From positions 1 to 64,000 of the forward strand of contig NZ_BCYX01000008.1 of NCBI RefSeq assembly GCF_001598415.1: DNA of 64,000 nucleotides, read 5' to 3'. The stretch comes from Sphingomonas mali NBRC 15500. GTDB lineage: Bacteria; Pseudomonadota; Alphaproteobacteria; Sphingomonadales; Sphingomonadaceae. Each line of letters starts with the position of its first letter. The first letter of the stretch is position 1. A model generated the notes under the pieces. The model did no database searches and was not told the origin of the DNA. It saw nothing but the letters and a program-made list of their open reading frames with translations. Positions 16,890 through 25,704 of this stretch are shown one piece after another. Both the position numbers and the translations under genes were made by a program.

Positions 16890-18122
16890 ATGTATCGGGG
16901 GCAGATGCTCTACAACGCTTACGAGATGCAGCGGTCGATGCTGGCGGGTGCCAGCGCCTGGGCCAATTTCAGTGCCGAGCTGCTCAGCAATCCCGCCAAT
17001 CCCTTTGCCTATTTCGGCGGCGGGCCGGTGCTCGGCTCCGCGCTCGAAGTATTCGCGCACGCCTCGGCGCCGCGCGGCAAGCCCGAATTCGGGCTCGACC
17101 GGACGATGGTCGACGGCAAGGAAGTCGATGTCGTCGAGGAAATCGTCCTCCGCAAACCCTTCGGCCAGCTCAAGCGCTTCGTGCGCAAGGGCGTCGCGGG
17201 CGGACCCAAACTGCTCATCGTGGCGCCGATGTCGGGCCATTACGCGACGCTGTTGCGCGGGACGGTCGAGCGCATGTTGCCGTTCGCCGATGTCTACATC
17301 ACCGACTGGCGCGACGCCCGGCAGGTGCCGCTCAGCGAAGGGCGTTTCGACCTCGACGATTATGTCGACTACATCATCGAATTCCTCGAGACGATTGGCG
17401 AGGGCGCGCACATGCTCGCGGTCTGCCAGCCGTCGGTGCCGTGCTATGCCGCGGCCTGCGTGATGAGCGCGGACAAGAATCCCTGTCGGCCGAAGACGCT
17501 GACAATGATGGGCGGCCCGATCGACACGCGCGAGGCGCCGACCGCAGTCAACACGCTGGCGACCGAGCGTCCGTTCGCTTGGTTCGAACAGAATGTCATC
17601 GCGACCATTCCGATCAATTATCCGGGCGCCGGTCGCCGCGTCTATCCGGGCTTCCTCCAGCTCGCCGGCTTCATGACGATGAATCTCGGCAACCACATGA
17701 TTTCGCATTGGGAGATGTTCAAGCATCTCGTCCAGGGCGACGACGAAGGCGCTGACGCGACCAAGGATTTCTACGAGGAATATCGCTCGGTCTGCGACAT
17801 GACCGCCGAATTCTACCTCCAGACGATCGAGGTCGTGTTCCAGCAGCATGCTTTGCCCAAGGGCGAGATGACGCATCGCGGCCGCAAGGTCGATCCGGGC
17901 GCGATCACCGACATCGCCTTGCTGGCGATCGAGGGCAAGCGCGACGACATTTCAGGGCTCGGCCAGACCAAGGCGGCGCTGACCATCGCGACCAATCTGC
18001 CCGCGTCGGAGAAGAAACACCTCGTCGCCGACGCCGGCCATTACGGCATCTTCAACGGCAGCAAATGGCGCACCCAGATCGCGCCGGTGCTGGAAGAGTG
18101 GATCACCGCGCACGGCGGATGA
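16890..18122 (+). CDS. phaZ: Intracellular polyhydroxyalkanoate depolymerase
   Basis: 410 residues. The opening MYRGQMLYNAYEMQR, the lid-region PGAGRRVYPGFLQLAGFMTMN and the nucleophile elbow AVCQPSVP match the PhaZ family, in which a cysteine (here residue 179) replaces serine. It mobilises stored polyhydroxyalkanoate granules to hydroxyacids. The catalytic histidine is expected in the DAGHYGIFNGSKWR end segment. A thiolase and MaoC hydratase, enzymes that can supply or use PHA monomers, lie within 4 kb but in the opposite direction and are not in one operon. The repeats at 18131-18300 follow the gene. Confidence 0.92.
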   Translation: MYRGQMLYNAYEMQRSMLAGASAWANFSAELLSNPANPFAYFGGGPVLGSALEVFAHASAPRGKPEFGLDRTMVDGKEVDVVEEIVLRKPFGQLKRFVRKGVAGGPKLLIVAPMSGHYATLLRGTVERMLPFADVYITDWRDARQVPLSEGRFDLDDYVDYIIEFLETIGEGAHMLAVCQPSVPCYAAACVMSADKNPCRPKTLTMMGGPIDTREAPTAVNTLATERPFAWFEQNVIATIPINYPGAGRRVYPGFLQLAGFMTMNLGNHMISHWEMFKHLVQGDDEGADATKDFYEEYRSVCDMTAEFYLQTIEVVFQQHALPKGEMTHRGRKVDPGAITDIALLAIEGKRDDISGLGQTKAALTIATNLPASEKKHLVADAGHYGIFNGSKWRTQIAPVLEEWITAHGG

Positions 18123-18130
18123 GGCCCGGA

Positions 18131-18300
18131 TTCCCCTCCCGCTGGCGGGAGGGGCTAGGGGAGGGCAGGTGGCCTCCGCGCTAGTGTTCGGGGTGAGGCA
18201 CAACAGGCCCTCCCCCGACCCCGTTCTGGGTGAACGGTCCCCCGGACCGTTCAGGTTGCGCCGGGGGCGCAACCGACCCGGAACGCGCCAGCGGGAGGGG
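18131..18300. repeat. Family C composite repeat
   Basis: CCCCTCCCGCTGGCGGGAGG followed by GGCTAGGGGAGGG at the left, and CCCTCCCCCGACCCC...CCAGCGGGAGGGGAGAG at the right, enclose about 90 bases that themselves contain hairpins such as GAACGGTCCCCCGGACCGTTC. This fills the gap between phaZ and the convergent stress protein gene. Confidence 0.7.
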
Positions 18301-18310
18301 AGAGGATCGG

Positions 18311-18787
18311 TCAGGCCGTCGTACTCACCTTCGCGTGGCTGCCTTCATCGCCGGCCTTGATCTTGCCGCCGAACAGCATCTTGACCTTGCCGGCGATCGA
18401 CATGTCGGTTTCCCACGTCTCGGCATCGTCGACGTCGAAGCGCAACAGCGCGAGATTGGGGTCGTCCTTGCCGCCCGGAAACCAGGCCTCGACCTGGTTG
18501 TTCCACAATTTGTCGATCATCCCGAAATCGTTGTCGATCCGGACATTGCCTGCCAGGCAAGCGAAGAAATCGTGCCCCTTGGACACGAACTGCGCCATCG
18601 CCGCGCCGCCCCGGGCCAGGCGGTTGTCCTTCCCAATGAAGAAGAAGATCGTGTCGACCTGATCCTCGTCCAGCTGCGCGGTCAGCGGTTCGCTGTGCCG
18701 CCCGTCACCGTCCAGGCCGATCATCACGAACGGGCTGTCGGACAGTTTCTTCCAGAAATGCTGCTTGATCTCGGCGGCGTCGGCCAT
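18311..18787 (-). CDS. Pyridoxamine-phosphate-oxidase-fold general stress protein
   Basis: 158 residues with the split-barrel FMN-binding fold of the general-stress-protein 26 group. FVMIGLDGDGRHSEPLTAQL, DTIFFFIGKDNRLARG and VEAWFPGGKDDPNLALLRFDV are recognisable blocks. Members bind flavin or heme and are often stress-induced; the true substrate is unknown. It has its own promoter region and is convergent with phaZ. Confidence 0.85.
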   Translation of the reverse strand: MADAAEIKQHFWKKLSDSPFVMIGLDGDGRHSEPLTAQLDEDQVDTIFFFIGKDNRLARGGAAMAQFVSKGHDFFACLAGNVRIDNDFGMIDKLWNNQVEAWFPGGKDDPNLALLRFDVDDAETWETDMSIAGKVKMLFGGKIKAGDEGSHAKVSTTA

Positions 18788-18870
18788 CGTATCTCTCCTG
18801 TAGGTCTCGACGCATAACGAGCCGCGCGCCGAGAGTTTCCGCGCCGACCGAGCCAGCTCCGCTTCCGGTG

Positions 18871-19431
18871 TCAGGCTTCGGCCAGGATAGCCTCCGTCCT
18901 GTCGGTCATGTCGGCCAGCCTTGGATCAGGACCGAACCGGTTGGCGCCCCGTGTCGGCTGCCAGAGAAATAGCAGCACATTCACGACCATCAGCGCGATA
19001 AGGATCACGATGAGCGAAATGGTCCATGGCGTCGCGGCCACACCTTTGTGGAGCTCCAACGGGCCGAAATGAAATGCCATCGAAGCGGCATGGCCAGCCG
19101 GCGCAGTAAACCACTCTATTACCGAGAGCGGCACGATCGACAGGGGGACCAACGCCCACCATCCGCTACGTCCCTGATCGTGCAGCCGCCGGACGAGCAA
19201 CGGAATCCAAGGCCAGGCCCAGACCACGTCCCAAGCGACGCCAAGCGCATAGAATAAGGGCGGAGGCGGCGGCGGGTCATAGATGAGCGTGCCAGCCTGG
19301 GCCAGCGTACTCAGCAACCAGAAGGCGATCACCTCGTGTCTAGTCGACCGGCCACGAAACATGAAGGCATGCATCAGCGGTCGGAATGTCAGCCGCAAGC
19401 CGATCTTGTTCGCGGGATAGTCGCTTCGCAT
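18871..19431 (-). CDS. DUF805 membrane protein
   Basis: 186 residues with about four membrane segments. The start ...RLTFRPLMHAFMFRGRSTRHEVIAFWLL and the RRLHDQGRSGWWAL turn are the DUF805 signature, and GANRFGPDP near the C-terminus is also conserved. Function is not established for the family. ATG at 19431 is chosen; the reading frame upstream to 19488 has no family similarity. A terminator-like hairpin lies between it and the thiolase gene. Confidence 0.85.
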   Translation of the reverse strand: MRSDYPANKIGLRLTFRPLMHAFMFRGRSTRHEVIAFWLLSTLAQAGTLIYDPPPPPPLFYALGVAWDVVWAWPWIPLLVRRLHDQGRSGWWALVPLSIVPLSVIEWFTAPAGHAASMAFHFGPLELHKGVAATPWTISLIVILIALMVVNVLLFLWQPTRGANRFGPDPRLADMTDRTEAILAEA

Positions 19432-19513
19432 GGTCGAAAGGGTGCGCTTGCCGTGATCTCCGGTCAAGCAACTGGGGACCTGCCCCAAGTTCCCAGAATC
19501 GGGTGCGAAAAGA

Positions 19514-19540
19514 GCCGGCGGATCGCTCCACCGGCCCCTT
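19514..19540. terminator. Bidirectional intrinsic terminator after thiolase
   Basis: GCCGGCGGA-tcgc-TCCACCGGC has one mismatch and is flanked by CCCCTTTTTT on one side; on the minus strand TCTTTT follows. It sits just downstream of the thiolase stop (19561), so it probably ends that transcript. Confidence 0.75.
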
Positions 19541-19560
19541 TTTTGTATCGAGCGGTGAGC

Positions 19561-20739
19561 TCAGAGGACTTCGAACAGCCCCGCCGCGCCCTGTCCGCCG
19601 CCGATGCACATCGTCACGACGACATACTTGGCGCCACGGCGCTTGCCTTCGATCAGCGCGTGGCCGGTGCAGCGCGCGCCGGTCATGCCATAGGGATGGC
19701 CGATCGAGATCGAGCCGCCGTTGACGTTGAGCAGCTCGTTGGGAATGCCCAGCTTGTCGCGGCAATAGAGGACCTGCACCGCGAACGCTTCGTTGAGCTC
19801 CCACAGGCCGATATCGTCCATCTTGAGGCCGTTGCGCTCAAGCAGTTTGGGGATCGCGAACACCGGGCCGATGCCCATCTCGTCGGGCTCGGTGCCGGCG
19901 ACCGCCATGCCGACATAGCGGCCGAGCGGGGTCAGGCCGCGCTTCTCGGCCAGTTTCTCTTCCATCAGCACGCTGGCCGAGGATCCGTCCGACAGCTGCG
20001 AGGCATTGCCCGCGGTGATGGTGAAATCGGGGCCGAGCACCGGCTGCAGACCGCGCAGACCCTCGATCGACGTCTCGGGACGATTGCCTTCGTCCTTGGT
20101 GACGGTCACCTCGTGGAGGGTGACTTCCTTGGTTTCCTTGTTGGTCATCGCCATCGTCGCGGTGACTGGCACGATCTCGGCGTCGAAATAGCCGGCTTGC
20201 TGCGCAGCGGCGGTGCGCTGCTGCGACTGGAGCGAATATTCGTCCATTGCGTCGCGGCTGATATTGTAGCGCTTCGCCACGACCTCGGCAGTCTGCAGCA
20301 TCGGCATGTAGACGTCCTTGTGCATCGCGATCAGCTCGTCGTCCCGGCCGACACGCATCTGCGGAGTCTGCACCATCGAGATCGACTCGACGCCGCCGCC
20401 GATGGCGATGTCCATATTGTCGAGGACGATTTCCTTGGCGGCGGTGGCGATCGCCATCAGGCCCGAGGCGCACTGGCGGTCGACCGACATACCGGCGACG
20501 GTGACGGGCAGGCCGGCGCGAAGCAGCGCGAGGCGGGCGATGTTGCCGGCCTGCACACCCTGCTGCAGCGCGGCGCCGAACACGACGTCCTGCACTTCGG
20601 TGGGATCGATCTTGGCGCGTTCGACCGCGGCCCTGATCGAGTGGCTGGCGAGCGTCGGCGAGGGCAGATTGTTGAACCCGCCGCGATAGGCGCGGCCGAT
20701 CGGGGTGCGGGCGGTGGAGACGATGACGGCGGAACGCAT
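19561..20739 (-). CDS. Acetyl-CoA C-acyltransferase (thiolase)
   Basis: 392 residues. Nucleophilic cysteine Cys90 in [13 protein letters not shown], then [22 protein letters not shown] and [16 protein letters not shown] at the C-terminus give the other catalytic His and Cys. The enzyme either condenses two acyl-CoAs (PhaA/AtoB role) or cleaves 3-ketoacyl-CoA (FadA role); sequence alone does not separate these. A MaoC hydratase lies directly upstream on the same strand across a 150-base repeat-rich gap, suggesting shared fatty-acid or PHA metabolism. Confidence 0.92.
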   Translation of the reverse strand: MRSAVIVSTARTPIGRAYRGGFNNLPSPTLASHSIRAAVERAKIDPTEVQDVVFGAALQQGVQAGNIARLALLRAGLPVTVAGMSVDRQCASGLMAIATAAKEIVLDNMDIAIGGGVESISMVQTPQMRVGRDDELIAMHKDVYMPMLQTAEVVAKRYNISRDAMDEYSLQSQQRTAAAQQAGYFDAEIVPVTATMAMTNKETKEVTLHEVTVTKDEGNRPETSIEGLRGLQPVLGPDFTITAGNASQLSDGSSASVLMEEKLAEKRGLTPLGRYVGMAVAGTEPDEMGIGPVFAIPKLLERNGLKMDDIGLWELNEAFAVQVLYCRDKLGIPNELLNVNGGSISIGHPYGMTGARCTGHALIEGKRRGAKYVVVTMCIGGGQGAAGLFEVL

Positions 20740-20756
20740 GGTTGGCCTCTTAATCT

Positions 20757-20885
20757 CCCCTCCCTGAAAGGGAGGGGCTGGGGGTGGGTGCCGGCGCGTC
20801 AGCGCCGGCGACTACGCTTGGGGCTTGCTTAGGACGCTCGCTGTGCTCGCGACCCACCCCCGACCCCTCCCTGGAAGGGAGGGGA
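20757..20885. repeat. Family C composite repeat
   Basis: CTCCCCTCCCTGAAAGGGAG with GGCTGGGGGTGGGT at the left and ACCCACCCCCGACC with CCTCCCTGGAAGGGAGGGGA at the right enclose about 60 bases of hairpin-rich sequence. The two outer arms are mirror images, like the element at 53364-53522. Confidence 0.75.
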
Positions 20886-20890
20886 GAAAG

Positions 20891-21355
20891 CTAAACGAAA
20901 ATCTGGCTGATCCACTCGGCGATCAAGGCGGGCTTGTCCTCGCCTTCGATCTCGACGGTGAATTCGTTGGTCTGCTGCCACTGGCCCGGGCGCTTCTCGA
21001 TCAGCTCCATCAGCTTGAAGCGGCCGCGCACGCGCTTGCCCGAGCGGACCGGGGTGATGAAGCGGACTTTGTTGCCGCCATAATTGACGCCCATCTTCAC
21101 GCCCTCGATCTTGGGCTGGTCGGGGACCTTGGACGACAATAGCGGCATCAGCGACAGCGTCAGGAAGCCGTGCGCGATGGTGCCGCCGAACGGGGTCATC
21201 GCCGCCATCTGCGGGTTGACGTGGATGAACTGGTGGTCGCCCGTCGCGTCGGCGAACTTGTCGATCATTTCCTGGCTGACCTCGACCCAGTCAGAGACGC
21301 GCTCCCTACCGATCTGCGTTGCCAGCTCGTTGATAGAAATTGTATCATTGCTCAT
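20891..21355 (-). CDS. MaoC-like (R)-enoyl-CoA hydratase
   Basis: 154 residues, single hotdog domain. The hydratase motif FADATGDHQFIHV gives the expected catalytic Asp40 and His45, and FGGTIAHGFLTLSLMPLL completes the block. It hydrates trans-2-enoyl-CoA to (R)-3-hydroxyacyl-CoA, a PHA precursor (PhaJ-like) or beta-oxidation side product. The same-strand thiolase downstream and phaZ nearby fit a PHA link, which is inference. It is divergent from putA, 105 bases away. Confidence 0.9.
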   Translation of the reverse strand: MSNDTISINELATQIGRERVSDWVEVSQEMIDKFADATGDHQFIHVNPQMAAMTPFGGTIAHGFLTLSLMPLLSSKVPDQPKIEGVKMGVNYGGNKVRFITPVRSGKRVRGRFKLMELIEKRPGQWQQTNEFTVEIEGEDKPALIAEWISQIFV

Positions 21356-21460
21356 CGCCAGAACATTCCCTTTGAGCGTGTTTTGGCGCTAAGGCCATCG
21401 CGCATCCTCTAGGCTTGCCTCGGCCCGCGAAGCAAGTCCGACCCGACCGGAAACTGGAAA

Positions 21461-24421
21461 ATGACCGCTGACGCTACGTCCTCCGCCCGCGCTTCCATGG
21501 CAAAGCTTTATCGCGCGGCCGAACCCGAAGTTCTAAAACCGCTTTTGGCGCGCGCCGCGCTGACTCCCGACTCGCGTGGACGGGTGCTGGGCCATGCCAG
21601 CGGGCTGCTCGCGGATTTGCGCGCGGCGCAGACAAAGGGGTGGGTGAATCAGTTTCTGCAGGAATATCGGCTGAACTCGTCGGAAGGCGTCGCGTTGCTC
21701 TCGCTGGCCGAGGCATTCCTGCGTGTGCCCGATCCCGAGACCGCGGATTTGCTGATCGCGGACAAGCTCGGCGACGCCGACTGGCGCGCGCATACGGGCG
21801 AATCCAATTCGTCCCTGGTCAACATCGCGACCTGGGGGCTGGTGGTCGGCCGCGCCCTGGTCGGCGAAGGCGAGGGCGGTCCCTTGCGCCGCCTGATCAG
21901 CCGGGCAGGCGAACCGTTCGTGCGTCAGGCGGTCGGCGCGGCAATGCGGATGATGGGCGAGATTTTCGTGATGGGTCGCACCATTGCCGAAGCCATGGAC
22001 CGCATGAAGAAGCCCGAGAACCGCGGCTTCACCGCGAGCTTCGACATGCTGGGCGAAGCGGCGCGGACGGTCGAGGACGCCGCCCGCTATTTCAACGCCT
22101 ATACCGATGCGATCGACGCGGTTGGACGCGATCCCGCCGCCGGTCATTCGATCTCGGTCAAGCTGTCGGCACTCCACCCGCGCTACGAAGTCACGCAATA
22201 TGATCGCTGCGTCCCCGAGCTGACCGCGATGCTCGAAGCGCTCGCCGTCCAGGCGGCGAGCAAAGGCATCGCCCTGACCGTCGATGCCGAGGAAAGCGAG
22301 CGGCTGGAGATGAGCCTCGACATCATCGGCGCGGTCGCCGCTCTGCCCAGCTTGAAGGGCTGGGACGGGTTCGGGATGGCGGTGCAATCCTATGGCAAGC
22401 GCGCCCGCCTGGTGGTCGACTGGGCTAACAACCTCGATCGCCTGATGAACGTGCGGCTGGTCAAGGGCGCATATTGGGATAGCGAGATCAAGCGCACCCA
22501 GGTCGAGGGGCTGTCGGACTATCCGCTCTTCACCCGCAAGGCCTCGACCGACGTCTCGTACCTTGCGGTGGCGCGCGACATGCTCGACGCGAAGAATATC
22601 CGCCCGGCATTCGCCAGCCACAATGCGCTGACGGTGGCGACCTTGCTCGAATGGGCCGGCGACAACCGCGACTTCGAGTTCCAGCGGCTCCACGGCATGG
22701 GCGAGGGGCTGTACGAGCGGCTGGTCCGCGAACAAGGCTATCATTGCCGTATCTATGCGCCGGTCGGCGGGCATCGCGATCTACTCGCCTATCTCGTCCG
22801 CCGTCTGCTCGAGAACGGGGCCAATTCGAGCTTTGTTCATCAACTCGCCGACGAGCGGCTGACCGAGGCGGAGATCCTCGCCGATCCGGTCGAGAAGATC
22901 GCCGCCGTTGGTGGGGCCAGGCATCCGAGCATTCCGCTGCCGATCGACCTGTTCGGCGATCGCAAGAATTCGAGCGGAATCGACCTCAGCGATCGCGACG
23001 TGCTGGCGAAAACGGCGGCACGCGTCGCCACGATGCCGCCAGTGACGGCCGAAAAGGTCGATGTCGCCGCGGCAATCGCCCGCGCCCATGCCGCCTTCCC
23101 CGGCTGGTCGGCGACGCCGGTCGACGACCGCGCGGCGATTCTCGAACGTCTCGCCGATCTGCTCGAAACCAATCGCGACGAGCTGATGGCGATCTGCGTG
23201 CAGGAAGCGTTCAAGACGATCCCCGACGCGATCGGCGAAGTGCGTGAGGCTGCCGATTTCTGTCGCTATTATGCCCAGCAGGCGCGGTCGGGCCTCAAGT
23301 CGATCGAACTGCCGGGACCGACCGGCGAGCGCAACACGCTTCACCTCGACGGGCGCGGCGTGTGGGCGACGATCGCGCCGTGGAACTTTCCGTTGGCGAT
23401 CTTCCTCGGCCAGACAGCGGCGGCGCTGGTCGCCGGCAATGCCGTGGTCGCCAAGCCCGCGCCGCAAACGCCGAAGATCGCCGCCGCCGCGGTCCGGCTC
23501 GCGCATCAGGCGGGCGTGCCTGAGGACGTATTGATCCTGGCGCCCGGCGGCCCCGAGGTCGGCGCGGCGTTGACCGCCGACCCGCGCATCATGGGCGTGG
23601 CGTTCACCGGCTCGACCGCGACCGCCAAGAAGATCGCCCGCACTTTGCTCGAAGACGATGCGCGTCCGATCGTGCCGCTGATTGCGGAAACCGGCGGGAT
23701 CAACGCGATGATCGTCGATTCGACCGCACTGCCCGAGCAAGTGGTGATGGACGTGGTCACCTCGTCGTTCCGCTCGGCGGGCCAGCGCTGCTCGGCGCTG
23801 CGGCTGCTGCTGGTGCAGGAGGACGTGGCGGATAGCATCATCAAGATGCTCGACGGCGCGATGGACTTGCTCGTGCTTGGCGATCCGGCCGATCCCAGGA
23901 CCGATATCGGCCCGGTGATCGATCAGGCCGCCTATGACAAATTGATGGCGTATCGCGAGAGCATGAAGGCGCGCATCGTCAAGACGATCGACGCGCCCGC
24001 CAGTGGTCTGTTCGTGCCGCCGACGCTCATCCGGCTGGACGCTATCGAGGATCTGCAGGCCGAATGGTTCGGCCCGATCCTCCATGTCGCTACCTGGCAG
24101 GCGGGCAAGCTTGCCGAGACGATCCGTCGGGTCAACGCCAAGGGCTATGGTCTCACTATGGGCCTGCACAGCCGTATCGCGCGGGCGGGCGACGTGATGG
24201 AAGCCGAAGCGCGCGTCGGCAATCTCTACGTCAACCGCAGCATGATCGGCGCGATCGTCGGTTCGCAGCCATTCGGGGGCGAAGGCCTTTCCGGCACCGG
24301 GCCCAAGGCCGGCGGCCCGCATTACCTCTACCGCTTTGTCGCCGAACGCGCAGTCTCGACCGACACGACCTCGGCAGGCGGCAACGCCACGCTGCTCAGC
24401 CTCGATGAGGGTGGCATTTGA
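21461..24421 (+). CDS. putA: Bifunctional proline dehydrogenase / glutamate-semialdehyde dehydrogenase
   Basis: 986 residues, a minimal (type A) PutA. The N-terminus lacks the ribbon-helix-helix DNA-binding domain of enterobacterial PutA. The FAD proline dehydrogenase barrel spans roughly residues 75-440 (VKLSALHPRYE, VRLVKGAYWDSEIK) and the NAD aldehyde dehydrogenase roughly 500-960, with catalytic Cys777 in SAGQRCSALR and the substrate channel between them. It converts proline to glutamate. Being a non-DNA-binding form, its control must come from elsewhere; no Lrp/PutR gene is adjacent. Length is normal for the short class. Confidence 0.95.
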   Translation: MTADATSSARASMAKLYRAAEPEVLKPLLARAALTPDSRGRVLGHASGLLADLRAAQTKGWVNQFLQEYRLNSSEGVALLSLAEAFLRVPDPETADLLIADKLGDADWRAHTGESNSSLVNIATWGLVVGRALVGEGEGGPLRRLISRAGEPFVRQAVGAAMRMMGEIFVMGRTIAEAMDRMKKPENRGFTASFDMLGEAARTVEDAARYFNAYTDAIDAVGRDPAAGHSISVKLSALHPRYEVTQYDRCVPELTAMLEALAVQAASKGIALTVDAEESERLEMSLDIIGAVAALPSLKGWDGFGMAVQSYGKRARLVVDWANNLDRLMNVRLVKGAYWDSEIKRTQVEGLSDYPLFTRKASTDVSYLAVARDMLDAKNIRPAFASHNALTVATLLEWAGDNRDFEFQRLHGMGEGLYERLVREQGYHCRIYAPVGGHRDLLAYLVRRLLENGANSSFVHQLADERLTEAEILADPVEKIAAVGGARHPSIPLPIDLFGDRKNSSGIDLSDRDVLAKTAARVATMPPVTAEKVDVAAAIARAHAAFPGWSATPVDDRAAILERLADLLETNRDELMAICVQEAFKTIPDAIGEVREAADFCRYYAQQARSGLKSIELPGPTGERNTLHLDGRGVWATIAPWNFPLAIFLGQTAAALVAGNAVVAKPAPQTPKIAAAAVRLAHQAGVPEDVLILAPGGPEVGAALTADPRIMGVAFTGSTATAKKIARTLLEDDARPIVPLIAETGGINAMIVDSTALPEQVVMDVVTSSFRSAGQRCSALRLLLVQEDVADSIIKMLDGAMDLLVLGDPADPRTDIGPVIDQAAYDKLMAYRESMKARIVKTIDAPASGLFVPPTLIRLDAIEDLQAEWFGPILHVATWQAGKLAETIRRVNAKGYGLTMGLHSRIARAGDVMEAEARVGNLYVNRSMIGAIVGSQPFGGEGLSGTGPKAGGPHYLYRFVAERAVSTDTTSAGGNATLLSLDEGGI

Positions 24422-24448
24422 GGTAATTCGGCCCGGCCGGCAGGATCG

Positions 24449-25063
24449 TCAGGCGGCGTCCTCCCGGTCGGCGGCTCCGGTGGCGAGCGGCTTGCCGCCA
24501 CGCCGGCGCAGGTCCGCCATCAGCACGTCGATCGCCCAATTGGCGGCCGTCGCCATGCCGCGCGCGTCCATGTCCCATTGGTCGCGCATCTCGCGCCAGA
24601 CGAACCCGCTCGACATCAACTGGATGGCGGCGAGTGCCCAGGTGCGGTCGGGCTCTGCCAGCCCGTCCACCGCCTTGCCGAACATGCCGCGATAGGCGGT
24701 CTCGCGCTCGGCCTTCATCTGGTTGCGCATCGCGCGGCCGTCCGCGCTGGCCAGCGCCACCGTCATCGCCGCGGCATTGCGGTCGAACTTCGCGAACCGC
24801 TCCTCCAGTCCGCCCAGCAGGTCGTCCAGCGTGTCGGGGATGCGTCCGCCCGGACTCATCCGCGCCCAGGCCGCGTGGCGCAGGGCGTCCTGATCGGGGA
24901 AATAGCGATAGACGGTGCGGCGCGACACGCCCGCGCGGTCGGCGACGGCGTCGTGGTTGAGGCGGTCGCCATCGGCCATCAATCCGATCATCGCGTCTTC
25001 GATCAAGGTGCGCGTATGATTGTTGCTGGAAACGGGCTCGCGGGGCTTGGCTGAGTCGGGCAT
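24449..25063 (-). CDS. TetR/AcrR-family repressor
   Basis: 204 residues. An N-terminal HTH (HDAVADRAGVSRRTVYRYFPDQDALRHA) is followed by a ligand-binding domain with no recognised specificity. ATG at 25063 is preferred to an in-frame upstream start. The gene starts 16 bases from the nearer of two 17-base palindromes, TGACACAAAAAGTGTCA and TGACACATTTTGTGTCA, that occupy the divergent intergenic region; they very likely are its operators, giving autoregulation and control of the divergent gene. The minus-strand promoter (TTGACA-16-TATTGG) overlaps the first palindrome and gives a very short or absent leader. Confidence 0.9.
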   Translation of the reverse strand: MPDSAKPREPVSSNNHTRTLIEDAMIGLMADGDRLNHDAVADRAGVSRRTVYRYFPDQDALRHAAWARMSPGGRIPDTLDDLLGGLEERFAKFDRNAAAMTVALASADGRAMRNQMKAERETAYRGMFGKAVDGLAEPDRTWALAAIQLMSSGFVWREMRDQWDMDARGMATAANWAIDVLMADLRRRGGKPLATGAADREDAA

Positions 25064-25079
25064 GGTTTTCCAATAGGCG

Positions 25080-25096
25080 TGACACAAAAAGTGTCA
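25080..25096. promoter_or_regulatory. TetR operator O1
   Basis: TGACACAAAAAGTGTCA has six-base arms TGACAC/GTGTCA. It overlaps the predicted -35 of the tetR gene and is about 26 bases centre-to-centre from O2. Confidence 0.75.
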
Positions 25097-25105
25097 AATT
25101 CCAGT

Positions 25106-25122
25106 TGACACATTTTGTGTCA
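25106..25122. promoter_or_regulatory. TetR operator O2
   Basis: TGACACATTTTGTGTCA has seven-base arms TGACACA/TGTGTCA and overlaps a TTGACA hexamer (25105-25110) suited to be the -35 of the rightward gene at 25163. Confidence 0.75.
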
Positions 25123-25162
25123 CGCGTAGTGAGCGGGCAATACACGAATCGGGGAGACTCAT

Positions 25163-25645
25163 ATGTTGTTCCATCTATCGATCGATGCCGACGACCCGCG
25201 TAACGTCGCCAACGTGATTGCCGAATTATGGGGCGGCCACGCCTTTCCGTTCCCGCCCGTGCTGACCGGCAGCTGGGTTGCGATGGCAGGCGACGATCGC
25301 GGCACCACGGTGGAGGTCTATCCGCGCGGGGCCGAATTGCACGAAGCGCCCGGAGACGCCGACGCGGTCGGCCGGATCGGTGCCAAGGACCGTTTCACCC
25401 CGACCCATTTCGCGATGGCGACCGCGCTCGATATCGAGGCCGTAACGGCGATCGCGGCGCGCGAAGGATGGCCGATCAAGTACCGCAAACGCGGCGGGAT
25501 ATTCGGCGTGCTGGAAATGTGGATCGAAGGTCGATCGATGGTCGAGGTGCTGACACCTGAAATGCAGCGCGAATATCTCGACGGTCTCACCATTCCGGCT
25601 TGGCAGGCGATGCTCGCCAAGGGGCCGCCTTCCGTCGCGGCGTAG
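25163..25645 (+). CDS. Conserved protein under TetR control, possible VOC-like fold
   Basis: 160 residues; not assigned to a characterised family. The start MLFHLSIDADDPRNVANVIAE and the GSWVAMAGDDRGTTVEVYPRG and ...FTPTHFAMATAL segments are reminiscent of glyoxalase/VOC-type alpha-beta modules, with His and Glu residues that could bind metal, but this is weak. ATG follows GGGGAGA by 6 bases. It is the obvious target of the divergent TetR regulator through the two TGACAC operators. It could detoxify or bind a small molecule sensed by the repressor. Confidence 0.65.
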   Translation: MLFHLSIDADDPRNVANVIAELWGGHAFPFPPVLTGSWVAMAGDDRGTTVEVYPRGAELHEAPGDADAVGRIGAKDRFTPTHFAMATALDIEAVTAIAAREGWPIKYRKRGGIFGVLEMWIEGRSMVEVLTPEMQREYLDGLTIPAWQAMLAKGPPSVAA

Positions 25646-25680
25646 GCTAGAATCGTTTTCAGGTTCGCCGTGCCGCGACC

Positions 25681-25699
25681 GTTTCAGCGTTGCTGAAAC
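25681..25699. terminator. Hairpin between convergent genes
   Basis: GTTTCAGCGTTGCTGAAAC is a perfect 8-base stem with a 3-base loop, located between the convergent genes at 25645 and 25705. No T-run follows, so a terminator role is plausible rather than certain. Confidence 0.55.
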
Positions 25700-25704
25700 A
25701 GGCT

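Noticed and set aside
19336..20832. 498-residue + strand open frame over the thiolase
   Set aside because: Antisense shadow of the thiolase; composition unlike a protein.
22781..24322. 513-residue minus frame opposite putA
   Set aside because: Shadow of the putA aldehyde dehydrogenase half.
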